Assembly (NCBI GenBank): GCA_029558715.1
Contig: JAKQEA010000042.1
Coordinates: forward strand, 1-64,000
Direction: 5' to 3'
Length of the DNA: 64,000 bases
Origin: Bacteroidota bacterium
GTDB lineage: Bacteria > Bacteroidota > Bacteroidia > Chitinophagales > Chitinophagaceae
Position 1 is the first letter of the stretch. Each line of letters opens with the position of its first letter. The translations under genes and the position numbers were made by a program. This document shows positions 19,801-28,802 of this stretch, piece after piece. A model generated the notes under the pieces. The model worked only from the letters and a program-made list of their open reading frames with translations, searched no databases and was not told the origin of the DNA.

Positions 19801-21443
19801 AACCGGCCACTTGACTGGTTATTAATAGGAGTACTCCACGTAGCACCACCATTGGTGCTTCGCCTGTAAACATTAAATACATAAGAGCCGAATTGATACT
19901 GGGGTTCATTCTGGTCAATAGCCACAAATGCACCATCACCTCCTGTTACTTCAACAGAAGCGCCTAAACCCGGATTTGTCAACTGATGAACACCATTATC
20001 CTGTGTTCCTCCTATAAAATAATTGGTAGTGGTAGGATGTACTGCTACAGAATAAAATTGTTTTAATCGTAAGCCTATATTCCTGTCCCGGATAGTAGTG
20101 CCACCATCGGCAGAATAATGTATCCCGCCGTCGCATGCAAAAACTAATTTATTTCCCCCATCCCACCATTGAATGTCATGCTGGTCAGCATGCACATATT
20201 GGCCCGAGGTTCCCACCCACGCCGAAATTTTCGACCAGGATATACCACCGTTATTTGTTTCAAAACAATCAATACCACCAACTATACAATTATCAGGATT
20301 AGAAGGATTAATACGAACAGACAGATCATACCATGCCTGGCCATTTGCCCATCCGCTGGTAGGTTGTCCCCCGGTGGCAGTCCATATATTACCTCCGTCT
20401 GTTGACTTATAAATAGTAGGTACCTGGTCTGAATTATCAGCAGGTAAAGCATATAAAGTATTTCCGCTTACTGCAATTTCCGCCCTGTTATTGAATGAGG
20501 GGAATGGAGTAGCAGGCGCATTCCATCCTGAGGCAGAAGTTACTGTAGCGGGATCGTCTGTATAACGGTAGCTTTGTGCCGAAGCAATACCAGTCACCAT
20601 ATGTAACCTGGACTGTACCGCAGTAGAAGTTATTTCAAGATCACAAATACGGTTACTTAAACCTGATGGTGTAATAGTTGTCCATGAATTTCCCCCGTCG
20701 GATGATCTGAGCAATCCGTTACCACGGGTAGCTAAGTAAATATTTCCCAGGTGATCGCATAAAATCCGGGTACAGGCTACATATGCGCTGGTACTGGGAA
20801 GAAAATTCCAGGTTACACCACCATCTATACTTTTAAAAACACCTACTCCCTGAACTGCATCGCTATTAAAATATGATTCCCCGGTACAGAAATACATGGT
20901 ATTTTGAAATCCCGGTCTTGGATCCTGGCAAATTGCAGAAATGGCCAGGTTACTCAAAAAGTCGTTTACTAATATCCAGTTAGCCGGAGAAGCAGTAATA
21001 TCAGTGGTCTTCCAGAGACCGCCATTCACTCCTCCAACAAAAACAGTTTTTTTTGTAGGATCCAGTGAATCTACCATCACGGCCCTTATTCTTCCGGCTG
21101 TTACGCCGCCATTGGCCCTGGTATTTCCATTAGAAGGTCCGGTCACATCACTGTCCGGGCCCCTCTCAGTCCATGTCAATGCGGCTATGGCATTTGTTGC
21201 TGCAAATTCCTTAGCCATTTTGGTTTCTTCAATCGCTTCCCACAGTTTATTCCAGGGTACTCTGCCGGTAGCAGGGTCTTTGGTACGTTCTATCTCCCAT
21301 GCGGCTCTTTCCTCCGGGCCACTGTATTCACCATCCTCTTCAAGATCAGATGTGTTGTTTTTTGTACCACAACCGGCTACCAGTAACAGGCTTATTACTG
21401 CCAGTGAAATGCCCAGCAATGGCAAAGAGTAAAATTTCTTCAT
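16899..21443 (-). CDS. secreted BNR/sortilin-like protein with tandem Ig-like domains and T9SS sorting domain
   Basis: Lipobox-like N-term; repeated 'S.DGG.TW' BNR motifs; about six 'YQW.V.TGSG...YRC.VS..C' Ig-like repeats; C-term 'LFVYPSPNDGNFTVSYYN...GIYYVVVGDASGKKLAEGKVHVR'. Confidence 0.88.
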   Translation of the reverse strand: MKKFYSLPLLGISLAVISLLLVAGCGTKNNTSDLEEDGEYSGPEERAAWEIERTKDPATGRVPWNKLWEAIEETKMAKEFAATNAIAALTWTERGPDSDVTGPSNGNTRANGGVTAGRIRAVMVDSLDPTKKTVFVGGVNGGLWKTTDITASPANWILVNDFLSNLAISAICQDPRPGFQNTMYFCTGESYFNSDAVQGVGVFKSIDGGVTWNFLPSTSAYVACTRILCDHLGNIYLATRGNGLLRSSDGGNSWTTITPSGLSNRICDLEITSTAVQSRLHMVTGIASAQSYRYTDDPATVTSASGWNAPATPFPSFNNRAEIAVSGNTLYALPADNSDQVPTIYKSTDGGNIWTATGGQPTSGWANGQAWYDLSVRINPSNPDNCIVGGIDCFETNNGGISWSKISAWVGTSGQYVHADQHDIQWWDGGNKLVFACDGGIHYSADGGTTIRDRNIGLRLKQFYSVAVHPTTTNYFIGGTQDNGVHQLTNPGLGASVEVTGGDGAFVAIDQNEPQYQFGSYVFNVYRRSTNGGATWSTPINNQSSGRFINPWDYDNAANIIYACNSAGSYFRWNDPQTGNSTTVVSIGAFAAQNVSAVHVSPYTANRVYFGTGNGRVVRVDEAHGASPVEANITPTGATGYVNCVVTGSSDQHLIACYSNYNIMNVWVSNDGGTTWTGIDGNLPNMPVRWALFHPDDNTKAYIATETGVWETDAINGASTVWNANATFPNVRTDMIKYRSSDRTIAAATHGRGIWTAAVPAPSGFSFGSTTPATATCPAPASMSVTLPTISNGGFLNPISLSSIAPTGVPAGTTLSFGTDPVIPGNSSVVTLNNTNTLSAGTYIVTVTGVASGATNQTASLTFTVNPGSGPSITTHPVSQAICEGQNVTFSVVATGNYQWQVSTNGGGTWTNVAGQTTSSYTITGVTTGLNNNQYRCVVSNQCGSTNSNAAILTVNAGVAITAQPADLSLCTGSSATFCVTATGTGLTYQWQSNPVGCGGPWTNIAGATSACYNIPAVAAGMNNTFYRCQVTSTCGPTTITSNCAALTVATAVTVTSQPADQTVCDGANANFTVAGSGTGLIYQWQVNTGSGFANISNGGVYGGATTATLTITGATTAMNGYQYRCELSNGSCPTPGVSNAATLTINALPAITSSPANQTICTGSNTSFSVTATGTGINYQWQVNTGSGFATISNGGVYSGATTATLTITGATVTLTGYQYRCVVTGTCTPAANSASATLTVHAPVTVTTSPVNTEVCSGSNASFTVAGSSVPAIIYQWEVSTNSGSTWTAITGANSATYTISGVITVMNNNQYRCQLSNATCTTPVVSAAAILTVRQLPTVGLTAAPLTSLLPGQTTTLTATPTSSTGGTLTTAWTLNGGPISVTGNTLPVTVANPGAYQVSIRETWPSSIFCSSLSQIVTIDASASSRLFVYPSPNDGNFTVSYYNNGGSSTQRRIIVYDSKGAAVFDRQFPVAGLYTLIPVNLERANRGIYYVVVGDASGKKLAEGKVHVR

Positions 21444-21568
21444 AATGGAAGTATTGCTTTATGATGTTTTTTGAAAATAAACGACACAAGGTAGGCAAAC
21501 CATCAAATATTATTGTAGAAGTATATCGGATTTTTCGACCGAATGGTTGCAAAACCTAAACAAAACAG

Positions 21569-21970
21569 CTATTTGACAGCTATCATACTGATTTCCACAT
21601 TCACAAACTTGGGAAGAGCCGATACCTGTACCGTTTCCCTGGCAGGGAAGTCCCTTTCAAAGTATTTACCATACACTTCATTAACAGCACTGAACTGGTG
21701 CATATCTGTGATAAAGATGGTAGTTTTTACCACATTACTAAAATCCATCCCTGCTTCCTGGAGTATTGCTTTCAGGTTATGCATTACCTGGTGTGTCTCC
21801 TCCTGGATATCCTTATTTTTTAAATTACCCGTAGAAGGATCAATGCATATCTGGCCGGATACAAAAAGCATAGCTTGTCCAGGTTTTTCGGGATTGTCAG
21901 ATAAAACAGCCTGGTTATAAGGACCAATTGGAGCCGGCGCACTGCCCGTATTGATAATTGTTTTGTTCAT
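21569..21970 (-). CDS. RidA family protein
   Basis: MNKTIINTGSAPAPIGPYNQAVLSDN...VSGQICIDPSTG. Confidence 0.92.
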   Translation of the reverse strand: MNKTIINTGSAPAPIGPYNQAVLSDNPEKPGQAMLFVSGQICIDPSTGNLKNKDIQEETHQVMHNLKAILQEAGMDFSNVVKTTIFITDMHQFSAVNEVYGKYFERDFPARETVQVSALPKFVNVEISMIAVK

Positions 21971-22037
21971 AGCAATAATTATATAATTCAGAAAGACGAA
22001 TTTAGCTTTATACATTTTCTTTGCAAAAAATAGTATT

Positions 22038-22658
22038 ATGACGATCGTAGTTATAGCAGATGAATCACAGAAGGAGGAATTACTGGCACAGGGAATAAAC
22101 AAAGAAGTGCAAATCCAATGGTCAGACAAACTTTTACCTGTTGCCGGGGCAGATTGTTATATGGATCTTCTTTTCAACGCCGAAAGCCATACTACTGAAT
22201 TGCCTGCACTGCATCCGGCGCTAATTATTGTTAATGACGTATACAATACAACTGACCGGTTACCCGCCGGTTTGATCCGTATCAATGGATGGGCTACTTT
22301 TTTGAAGAGACCGGTGGTGGAAGCAGCCTGCACTGATACAGGCCTAAGAACAAAAGCAGAAAAAATTTTTGACCTATTCAACAAAAAGACAGAATGGGTC
22401 GCTGATATTCCGGGATTCATTTCACCCAGAGTTATTACCACTATCATCAACGAGGCATATATTACACTGGAGGAAAAAGTAAGCAGCAAAACAGAAATTG
22501 ATACCGCCATGAAACTGGGCACCAATTATCCATATGGCCCATTTGAATGGAGTGAAAAAATAGGGTTAAAAAAAGTATACAACCTGCTTTCGATACTGGC
22601 GCAAACCAATAAACGCTACGAACCATCTCTCCTATTAAAAAAGGAAGCACAACAATAA
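22038..22658 (+). CDS. 3-hydroxyacyl-CoA dehydrogenase C-terminal-domain-like protein
   Basis: 'PGFISPRVITTIINEAYITLEEKVSSKTEIDTAMKLGTNYPYGPFEW'. Confidence 0.75.
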   Translation: MTIVVIADESQKEELLAQGINKEVQIQWSDKLLPVAGADCYMDLLFNAESHTTELPALHPALIIVNDVYNTTDRLPAGLIRINGWATFLKRPVVEAACTDTGLRTKAEKIFDLFNKKTEWVADIPGFISPRVITTIINEAYITLEEKVSSKTEIDTAMKLGTNYPYGPFEWSEKIGLKKVYNLLSILAQTNKRYEPSLLLKKEAQQ

Positions 22659-23329
22659 TGGCATTGATACTAAATATCGACACATCACTTGATACAGCTT
22701 CCCTTTGTCTTGCAAAAGACTATAAAGTATTACAGTTGGTCTTTAACGAAACTCAAAAAGATCATGCTGCATGGATACATAATGCAATACAGGAAATTTT
22801 AGAACGGGCAGCGTGTAACATAAATATACTTGACGCTGTTGCTGTCAGCATTGGCCCGGGTTCATATACTGGTCTGCGTATCGGGCTGGCAACTGCGAAG
22901 GGTTTATGCTATGCTCTGAATATTCCATTGATCGTAGTCAACACGTTAAAAATTATTGCTGCTGCTGCCCGTAAAAATGCTGCAGATTATATCTGCCCGA
23001 TGATTGATGCAAGAAGAATGGAAGTATTCGCAGCCATGTATGATAAAAACCTGGAAGAAATAAATCCACCACAATCATTCATTATAGATGATCCGCGGTT
23101 TATTTCATTTCTTCCTGCCGGTAATATTCTTTTTTGCGGAAACGGCAGCAAAAAGCTGCAAAAAGTTAGCTCTTTTTCTGGTTCTGCTTATGATACTACT
23201 GTATCAGATGCTTCTCATTTAGCTGAATTGTCACAGAATTGTTACGTAAATAAACAATTTGCAGACATTGCTTACACTGAGCCTTTATATATAAAAGAAT
23301 TTTATACTCCGGCGAAAGGATTAAAGTAA
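22658..23329 (+). CDS. tsaB: tRNA threonylcarbamoyladenosine biosynthesis protein TsaB
   Basis: 'LNIDTSLDTASLCL', 'AVSIGPGSYTGLRIGLATAKGLCYALNIPLI'. Confidence 0.93.
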   Translation: MALILNIDTSLDTASLCLAKDYKVLQLVFNETQKDHAAWIHNAIQEILERAACNINILDAVAVSIGPGSYTGLRIGLATAKGLCYALNIPLIVVNTLKIIAAAARKNAADYICPMIDARRMEVFAAMYDKNLEEINPPQSFIIDDPRFISFLPAGNILFCGNGSKKLQKVSSFSGSAYDTTVSDASHLAELSQNCYVNKQFADIAYTEPLYIKEFYTPAKGLK

Positions 23330-23353
23330 AAATCCGTCTTATTAACAATTATT

Positions 23354-23386
23354 TTGACAAACCCTGTTTGGTCAAGGGTATTTTTG
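23354..23386 (+). promoter_or_regulatory. putative ArsR operator overlapping a Bacteroidota promoter
   Basis: Imperfect palindrome TTGACAAAC-CCTG-TTTGGTCAA (23354-23375) just upstream of TATTTTTG (23379-23386, matches TAnnTTTG). Confidence 0.45.
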
Positions 23387-23420
23387 TTTTTATTTATTCA
23401 TTAACCTACAGATTCTGATT

Positions 23421-23759
23421 ATGAGTAATTATTCAATGACACTTACAGACACAAAAGAAAATGGGGTGCTGCTAAAAGTTGACCTCCTGGAGGTAAAAAA
23501 AGCATCACTGGTTCTCCGGGCACTTAATCATAAATTACGGCAGCAGATATTAAAGCTTATTGATGAAAGTGGAAAAATGACAGTGACAGAATTGTATGTA
23601 AAACTAAGACTGGAGCAATCTGTTGCTTCTCAACATTTAGCGATACTACGGAAAGCAGGCTTTGTAAAAACTGAAAGAGATGGGAAGTTTATTTATTATT
23701 CAGTGAATATCAACCGTATACATGAACTGAACCGTTTTGTAAATGAACTGCTCAACTGA
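23421..23759 (+). CDS. ArsR-family HTH transcriptional regulator
   Basis: 'LRALNHKLRQQILKLIDESGKMTVTELYVKLRLEQSVASQHLAILRKAGFVKTERDGKFIYYSV'. Confidence 0.93.
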   Translation: MSNYSMTLTDTKENGVLLKVDLLEVKKASLVLRALNHKLRQQILKLIDESGKMTVTELYVKLRLEQSVASQHLAILRKAGFVKTERDGKFIYYSVNINRIHELNRFVNELLN

Positions 23760-23777
23760 TTTACAGATTAACCAGAT

Positions 23778-23814
23778 AAAAACCCCGTTTCAGTTACATG
23801 GAAGCGGGGTTTTT
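23778..23814. terminator. intrinsic terminator
   Basis: AAAAACCCCG...CGGGGTTTTT. Confidence 0.75.
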
Positions 23815-23872
23815 TCTTGTATATAAAATCTAATTTTACAACGCTGATCCGGCAAAACAAAAACCAGGGAAT

Positions 23873-25282
23873 ATGTTTATCAAACAGTTTTATACAGGCT
23901 GCCTGAGTGAAGCAGCTTATTATATTGAACATAATGGAGAAGCCGCCATCATTGATCCTCTGCGTGATATAGATGAATATCTTCAATTGGCTAACGAAAG
24001 AAAGGCGGCCATCAAATACATTTTCGAGACACATTTTCATGCAGATTTTGTAAGCGGGCATCTTGATCTCAGTAAGGCAACCGGCGCTCCGATCGTATAT
24101 GGACCGAATACGGTTACTAGATTTCCTGTACATGTTGCAAAAGATGGTGAACAATTTAAAATTGGACAACTTACCATTGAAGTATTACATACTCCCGGCC
24201 ATACTTTAGAATCAACCTGCTATTTATTAAAAGACGCATCCGGAAAAGATCATTGTGTATTTACGGGTGACACTTTGTTTGTGGGTGATGTGGGCCGTCC
24301 TGACCTGGCACAAAAAGGCACCGAGATCACTATGAATGACCTCGCAGGTATGATGTATGACAGTATTCACACAAAGCTTTTCCCGCTGGCGGATGATGTT
24401 ATGATTTATCCTGCTCATGGACCGGGCAGTTCCTGCGGGAAAAACCTGGGTCCCAATACACACAGTACAATCCGAGAGGAAAAGCAATTAAATTATGCAA
24501 TGAAGGCTGAAACAAAGGAAGATTTTATCAAACAGGTCACAACCGGTATTACCGCACCGCCTTCTTATTTTCCTGTTAATGCAAAAATAAATAAAGAAGG
24601 ATATAGCAGCCTTGATGATGTGCTTTCACAGGGGATGACTGCATTGTCTGTTGAAGAATTAAAAAAACTGATAGACGAGAATGTGATTGTACTGGATACC
24701 CGCCGGGCAGATGTCTTCACACAGGGATTTGTTCCTGGTTCCGTTTTTATTGGCCTCGAAGGCCGCTTTGCAGAGTGGGCAGGCAGTTTACTTCCGTTTG
24801 ACACTTCTATAGTGCTGGTAACTGAACCCGGAAAAGAAAAAGAGACCATTATACGACTTGCCAGGGTTGGGTTTGATAAAGTAAAGGGATACCTGACTGG
24901 CGGATATGAGGCATGGCAAAATGCAGGAGAACCTGTTGATATGATCATTGATATTGAAGCTGATGAACTGATGATGGATATACCACATGATAATAACCTT
25001 GTAGTGGTTGATGTACGCCGCGAAACAGAATTTGCAGATGGTCATTTAAAAAATGCTGTGAATATCCCTTTGAACGAAATGACAGATCCCGGAAGTATGG
25101 CTAATATCGAAGACACACAAAATCTCTATATACACTGTTTGGGCGGATACCGGAGTGTAATTGCCTCCTCCTTATTAAAGAGACAGGGTATTCATAATCT
25201 CAGAAATATTGTTGGTGGCTGGAATAAGATCAAAGAACAGGAAAAAGCAGAGATCGTAAAAGAAACCAGCGTATTGAATTAG
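23873..25282 (+). CDS. MBL-fold hydrolase with two rhodanese-like domains (persulfide dioxygenase-like)
   Basis: 'ETHFHADFVSGHLDLSKATGAPIVYGP', 'TPGHTLESTCYLL', rhodanese 'VLDTRRADVFTQGFVPGSVFIGL' and 'VVDVRRETEFADGHLKNAVNIPL...IHCLGGYRSVIASSLL'. Confidence 0.9.
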   Translation: MFIKQFYTGCLSEAAYYIEHNGEAAIIDPLRDIDEYLQLANERKAAIKYIFETHFHADFVSGHLDLSKATGAPIVYGPNTVTRFPVHVAKDGEQFKIGQLTIEVLHTPGHTLESTCYLLKDASGKDHCVFTGDTLFVGDVGRPDLAQKGTEITMNDLAGMMYDSIHTKLFPLADDVMIYPAHGPGSSCGKNLGPNTHSTIREEKQLNYAMKAETKEDFIKQVTTGITAPPSYFPVNAKINKEGYSSLDDVLSQGMTALSVEELKKLIDENVIVLDTRRADVFTQGFVPGSVFIGLEGRFAEWAGSLLPFDTSIVLVTEPGKEKETIIRLARVGFDKVKGYLTGGYEAWQNAGEPVDMIIDIEADELMMDIPHDNNLVVVDVRRETEFADGHLKNAVNIPLNEMTDPGSMANIEDTQNLYIHCLGGYRSVIASSLLKRQGIHNLRNIVGGWNKIKEQEKAEIVKETSVLN

Positions 25283-25308
25283 TCTTTGAATTAATTCAGC
25301 TTACAAGA

Positions 25309-25349
25309 AAGCCCTGTCATGTTTTGATAAACTCAACATAACAGGGCTT
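25309..25349. terminator. hairpin/terminator between convergent genes
   Basis: AAGCCCTGTCATGTT...AACATAACAGGGCTT. Confidence 0.6.
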
Positions 25350-25368
25350 AACTATTTAATACAGACAA

Positions 25369-26076
25369 TTACATTTTCGAAATGATCCATTCATTCAGCG
25401 CTGGTGAACTTTCGCAACTGATGATCACTGCATATCTTGGTTTATCACCATTGTGCACACCCACATGCCACAATCTTTGTGAATCCACTACAAAATGTGC
25501 TCCTTTAGGCATAGGTACTCTTGCCTCAGATTCTTTGATTGGCAAATTGTTTTCATCACTATCATACAACAACATGTAGCTGTCGGGATTATCAGTTAGT
25601 TCTATCCACATTCTTACTACCCATCCTTCATCATCCGGATTAAGGCGGTTGTTATCATCGCGGTGTACTGAACGAAGTGCCTGGTCATGATTCTGTGGCT
25701 CAAGCTTTATGATTCTCACTCTGCCGAAATTGGCCGGAATAGATCTGATATACTTCATCAGGTTAGGCGCCAGCTCAGCATTAGGTGTAAAAATGGCATT
25801 CTTATCCGTCTTGCCATTTTCCCAAAACCCTTTACACTCAATAGTACCATCACAGGAAGCTAAGGGTGCAAAGTTGGTATCACCACCACTTTTCCAGTCC
25901 ATGTAGGTCAGGTTTTCCCATTCAGCAGCAGGTATATGAGAGATATCAAGGGTCTTCATAATAACATACCCTTTATCCTTCATCACCGGCATACGATAAT
26001 GGGGGGTGTTTAACGGTATCTTCACTGACCAGTGTTCACTATGTGGCCAAAAAATAGCAGGAGCTGAAGCTGACAT
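25369..26076 (-). CDS. putative 2OG-Fe(II) dioxygenase (aspartyl/asparaginyl hydroxylase-like)
   Basis: HxD-like 'VHRDDNNR' and distal 'RLWHVGVHNGDKPRYAVII'. Confidence 0.5.
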   Translation of the reverse strand: MSASAPAIFWPHSEHWSVKIPLNTPHYRMPVMKDKGYVIMKTLDISHIPAAEWENLTYMDWKSGGDTNFAPLASCDGTIECKGFWENGKTDKNAIFTPNAELAPNLMKYIRSIPANFGRVRIIKLEPQNHDQALRSVHRDDNNRLNPDDEGWVVRMWIELTDNPDSYMLLYDSDENNLPIKESEARVPMPKGAHFVVDSQRLWHVGVHNGDKPRYAVIISCESSPALNEWIISKM

Positions 26077-26167
26077 AAAATTTATATTAATGGTTAATCA
26101 AAAGTTGAATGCTAATGTAGGAAATATCAGGAACACCGGAGATGAGCAATATCTTTCTGCAAAAAAA

Positions 26168-26812
26168 TTATAGCCTCACCACACCATTCTTGATGGCATA
26201 AATAGCCAGGCCGGTTCTTGTTTTGATATTCAGCTTTTCAAAAAGAGAGTCCCTGTATCCATCAATGGTTCGGGGGCTCAGGTTCATTTGTGCCGCTATT
26301 TCCTTATAGGTAAGTTCAGAACAGGCCAATCTCAAAAATTCTGTTTCCCGTTCGTTCAGTTTGGACAAGGTACCAGCCATTTCATCCCCCTCCTTATTAA
26401 TAGAATGAATTAGTTTTCCGGTTACCAGTTCAGAATAATAGTACCCCTTATGAACGACTGCATCCAGTGCAGCTCTCAGTTCAGCCGGTTCATTGTCCTT
26501 TAAAATATATCCCCTGGCCCCGTTGCGCAGCATTTTAAGAATAGCATCCTCATCATCATACATGCTTAATGCCAGCACTTTTATAAGCGGATGGGTTGTT
26601 CTTAACCATGCAGCCGTTTCATAGCCGTCCATTACTTTCATATTAATATCCAGCAACACTATGTCAGGCAGATTTTCTTTGTCTAATTTTTCCTGAAAAT
26701 CTTTCCCGTTATCTGCCTCAAATAAAACATCATACCCGATATCTCTTACAAGGCCCGCCAGTCCGCTGCGCAACATGGCATGATCGTCCACCAGTACCAC
26801 TTTTTGATTCAT
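26168..26812 (-). CDS. NarL/LuxR-type response regulator
   Basis: 'VVLVDDHAMLRSGLAGLV', 'DIVLLDINMKVMDGYE', C-term HTH 'LACSELTYKEIAAQMNLSPRTIDGYRDSLFEKLNIKTRTGL'. Confidence 0.95.
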   Translation of the reverse strand: MNQKVVLVDDHAMLRSGLAGLVRDIGYDVLFEADNGKDFQEKLDKENLPDIVLLDINMKVMDGYETAAWLRTTHPLIKVLALSMYDDEDAILKMLRNGARGYILKDNEPAELRAALDAVVHKGYYYSELVTGKLIHSINKEGDEMAGTLSKLNERETEFLRLACSELTYKEIAAQMNLSPRTIDGYRDSLFEKLNIKTRTGLAIYAIKNGVVRL

Positions 26813-26814
26813 AG

Positions 26815-27618
26815 TTACACGTTGTTAAATGGTATACTCAATTTAATAACAGTTCCGTTACCGGATACACTTTCCATACTGAAAGTGGCACCCACCATCT
26901 TAGCCCGGTTATGCATATTACGCAAACCGAGACTTTTATTACTACTTTCTTCCTTGTTAATATCCAGCATAACGGCTATGCCTTTTCCGTCATCCTGCAC
27001 CTGCAATTCCAGCGCATCTGTATTATATACAGCCGTTACAGTGATCGTTCCGGCCTCTGCATGTTTGATGATATTGGTGAGAGCCTCCTGCACAATACGG
27101 AAAATGATCAACTCCCTTTGCGGCTCCATCCGGGTGATAGTTCCGCTAATGCGAAGATCTGTGGCAAACCCGCTTTTACGGAAAAGTTCCAGCTCATACT
27201 CCACTGCTCTTATCAATCCCATAGCGGCAATATTATCTGTATTCAGGCTGCGGGAAAGGTCACGAAGGTCCTGTATTGCCTTGCTGACTAAATTTTTTGA
27301 ATCGGTGATCTTTTCAATTAGTTGCTCTTGTTTCGTAATGTCAATAGTATTCAGTTTCAGCTTGGCCAGGCTGAGCGCCTGCCCAATATTATCATGAATT
27401 TCTTCAGAAATAGTTTTTAGTGTTTGTTCCTGGATTTCGAGTTGAGTTTGTAGAAGAGCTTGCTGGAAATCATTTTTAATTTTTTGCTCGTTTAAAAGCA
27501 TATCATTCTGCTTTTGCATTACTTTTTTAAAAAAAATAAAAAAAGCAAGGAAAACAAAGAAGAAAAGAGTACTGGACCCAATCAGGTAATACCCCGCCTC
27601 TGAAATCTGGATGAACAT
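26815..27618 (-). CDS. sensor histidine kinase (HisKA_3 type)
   Basis: 'EIHDNIGQALSLAKLKL', 'IVQEALTNIIKHAEA', 'DDGKGI', 'SLGLRNMHNRA'; one N-terminal TM. Confidence 0.93.
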   Translation of the reverse strand: MFIQISEAGYYLIGSSTLFFFVFLAFFIFFKKVMQKQNDMLLNEQKIKNDFQQALLQTQLEIQEQTLKTISEEIHDNIGQALSLAKLKLNTIDITKQEQLIEKITDSKNLVSKAIQDLRDLSRSLNTDNIAAMGLIRAVEYELELFRKSGFATDLRISGTITRMEPQRELIIFRIVQEALTNIIKHAEAGTITVTAVYNTDALELQVQDDGKGIAVMLDINKEESSNKSLGLRNMHNRAKMVGATFSMESVSGNGTVIKLSIPFNNV

Positions 27619-28232
27619 AAGAAAGCATAAGTGATAAGTGAATAATATACCAGGTTCCCAAATGTATTCAATGTCTTATATATTACTTTACTCGCAGGGT
27701 TTTCAGCAAAGGATTTAATGAATACTGCATTCACAAAAAAGAGATTAATAAAATTCACTAAAATGATTCCTGTGGCAAGCCAGAAAAACGGGTTTTTCAG
27801 AAAACCTATTACTTTTTGGCTGTTATAAATATAATGGTAATATAAAAGCCCTGTGGCAATTAAATGAAGACCTACAAAATTTTTAAAATATGGATTTAAT
27901 TTCTCTGCACCACCGGTGATTATTGAAACTACCATCCCTGTAATAAACAAAACCGAAAAAGCAGCAAGTAGTTGCCTGTACTTCTTATTAAGAAACCCGA
28001 CATTGAATATTTTCCAGAAAACAAATGCCTGCAGGAAAAAAAAGGAAGTATAAAAATAATTCTTACTGACCCCTGCAGATTTATAAACACCCCAAAAACT
28101 AAAACCCTCATTTAATACTGTAATTAACAAAAGTATTACTAACCATTTTATTGATGAGGGTTGCAGTTTATAAAAAAAACACAACCCGGTAAGCAATGCA
28201 ATACATTCAAAAAAAAAGCTCAGATAAAACAT
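27582..28232 (-). CDS. hypothetical multi-TM membrane protein
   Basis: 216 aa ORF, strongly hydrophobic; overlaps the kinase gene by 37 bp. Confidence 0.7.
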   Translation of the reverse strand: MFYLSFFFECIALLTGLCFFYKLQPSSIKWLVILLLITVLNEGFSFWGVYKSAGVSKNYFYTSFFFLQAFVFWKIFNVGFLNKKYRQLLAAFSVLFITGMVVSIITGGAEKLNPYFKNFVGLHLIATGLLYYHYIYNSQKVIGFLKNPFFWLATGIILVNFINLFFVNAVFIKSFAENPASKVIYKTLNTFGNLVYYSLITYAFLCSSRFQRRGIT

Positions 28233-28249
28233 GGTAGAGGATTATATTT

Positions 28250-28750
28250 TTATGGCCATTCGTCATTCCAGTTATCGTAGAATTTTTTCCCCCCTACATT
28301 AAAAGGAAGTATACCTTTTTGGTTAATGCCGATTATTCCAAAAACAACACCATATTTATTTAATGGCTTTCTTGATGGATCTGAGTGATTTTGCCTTTTT
28401 TCGAATTCAGTATCGCTTAAAGTACTCCCAAATCCAGTAGTATCATATTTCGTAAATCCGACTGAAATACTATAACCTGGATTATTATCAAGATATGTTT
28501 TGAAAAAATCAATAACTGAGTCTGTTAATACTATCCCGTGGAAATTATCAGGATTTGTACTTTGATACTTGCTCATATAATGCTCTGCCACCTTTTCCCT
28601 GAGGGGAACCATTTGAACTGGGATTTTTTCTAAATACTTGTTATAATTTTTCTTTGTTTGCACACCATTTTTAACAAAAGTGAAATAGAAATAACCAATA
28701 ATCAGAACAAGAAGAAGAATAACAGTCTGGTAGATTCTGATTTGTTTCAT
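28250..28750 (-). CDS. hypothetical membrane-anchored protein ending YDNWNDEWP
   Basis: N-term TM; C-term shared with the neighbouring ORF; start assigned at MKQIRIYQ. Confidence 0.7.
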   Translation of the reverse strand: MKQIRIYQTVILLLVLIIGYFYFTFVKNGVQTKKNYNKYLEKIPVQMVPLREKVAEHYMSKYQSTNPDNFHGIVLTDSVIDFFKTYLDNNPGYSISVGFTKYDTTGFGSTLSDTEFEKRQNHSDPSRKPLNKYGVVFGIIGINQKGILPFNVGGKKFYDNWNDEWP

Positions 28751-28802
28751 ATAAATCGTTTTTTTAAGTAATAGTTTCGTGTTATAAAAAAGTTCCAAAA
28801 TA

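Noticed and set aside
17257-21432. Several + strand ORFs (17257, 17908, 18937, 20941) opposite the Ig-like gene
   Set aside because: Antisense ORFs created by the repetitive, compositionally biased gene on the minus strand; no protein features.
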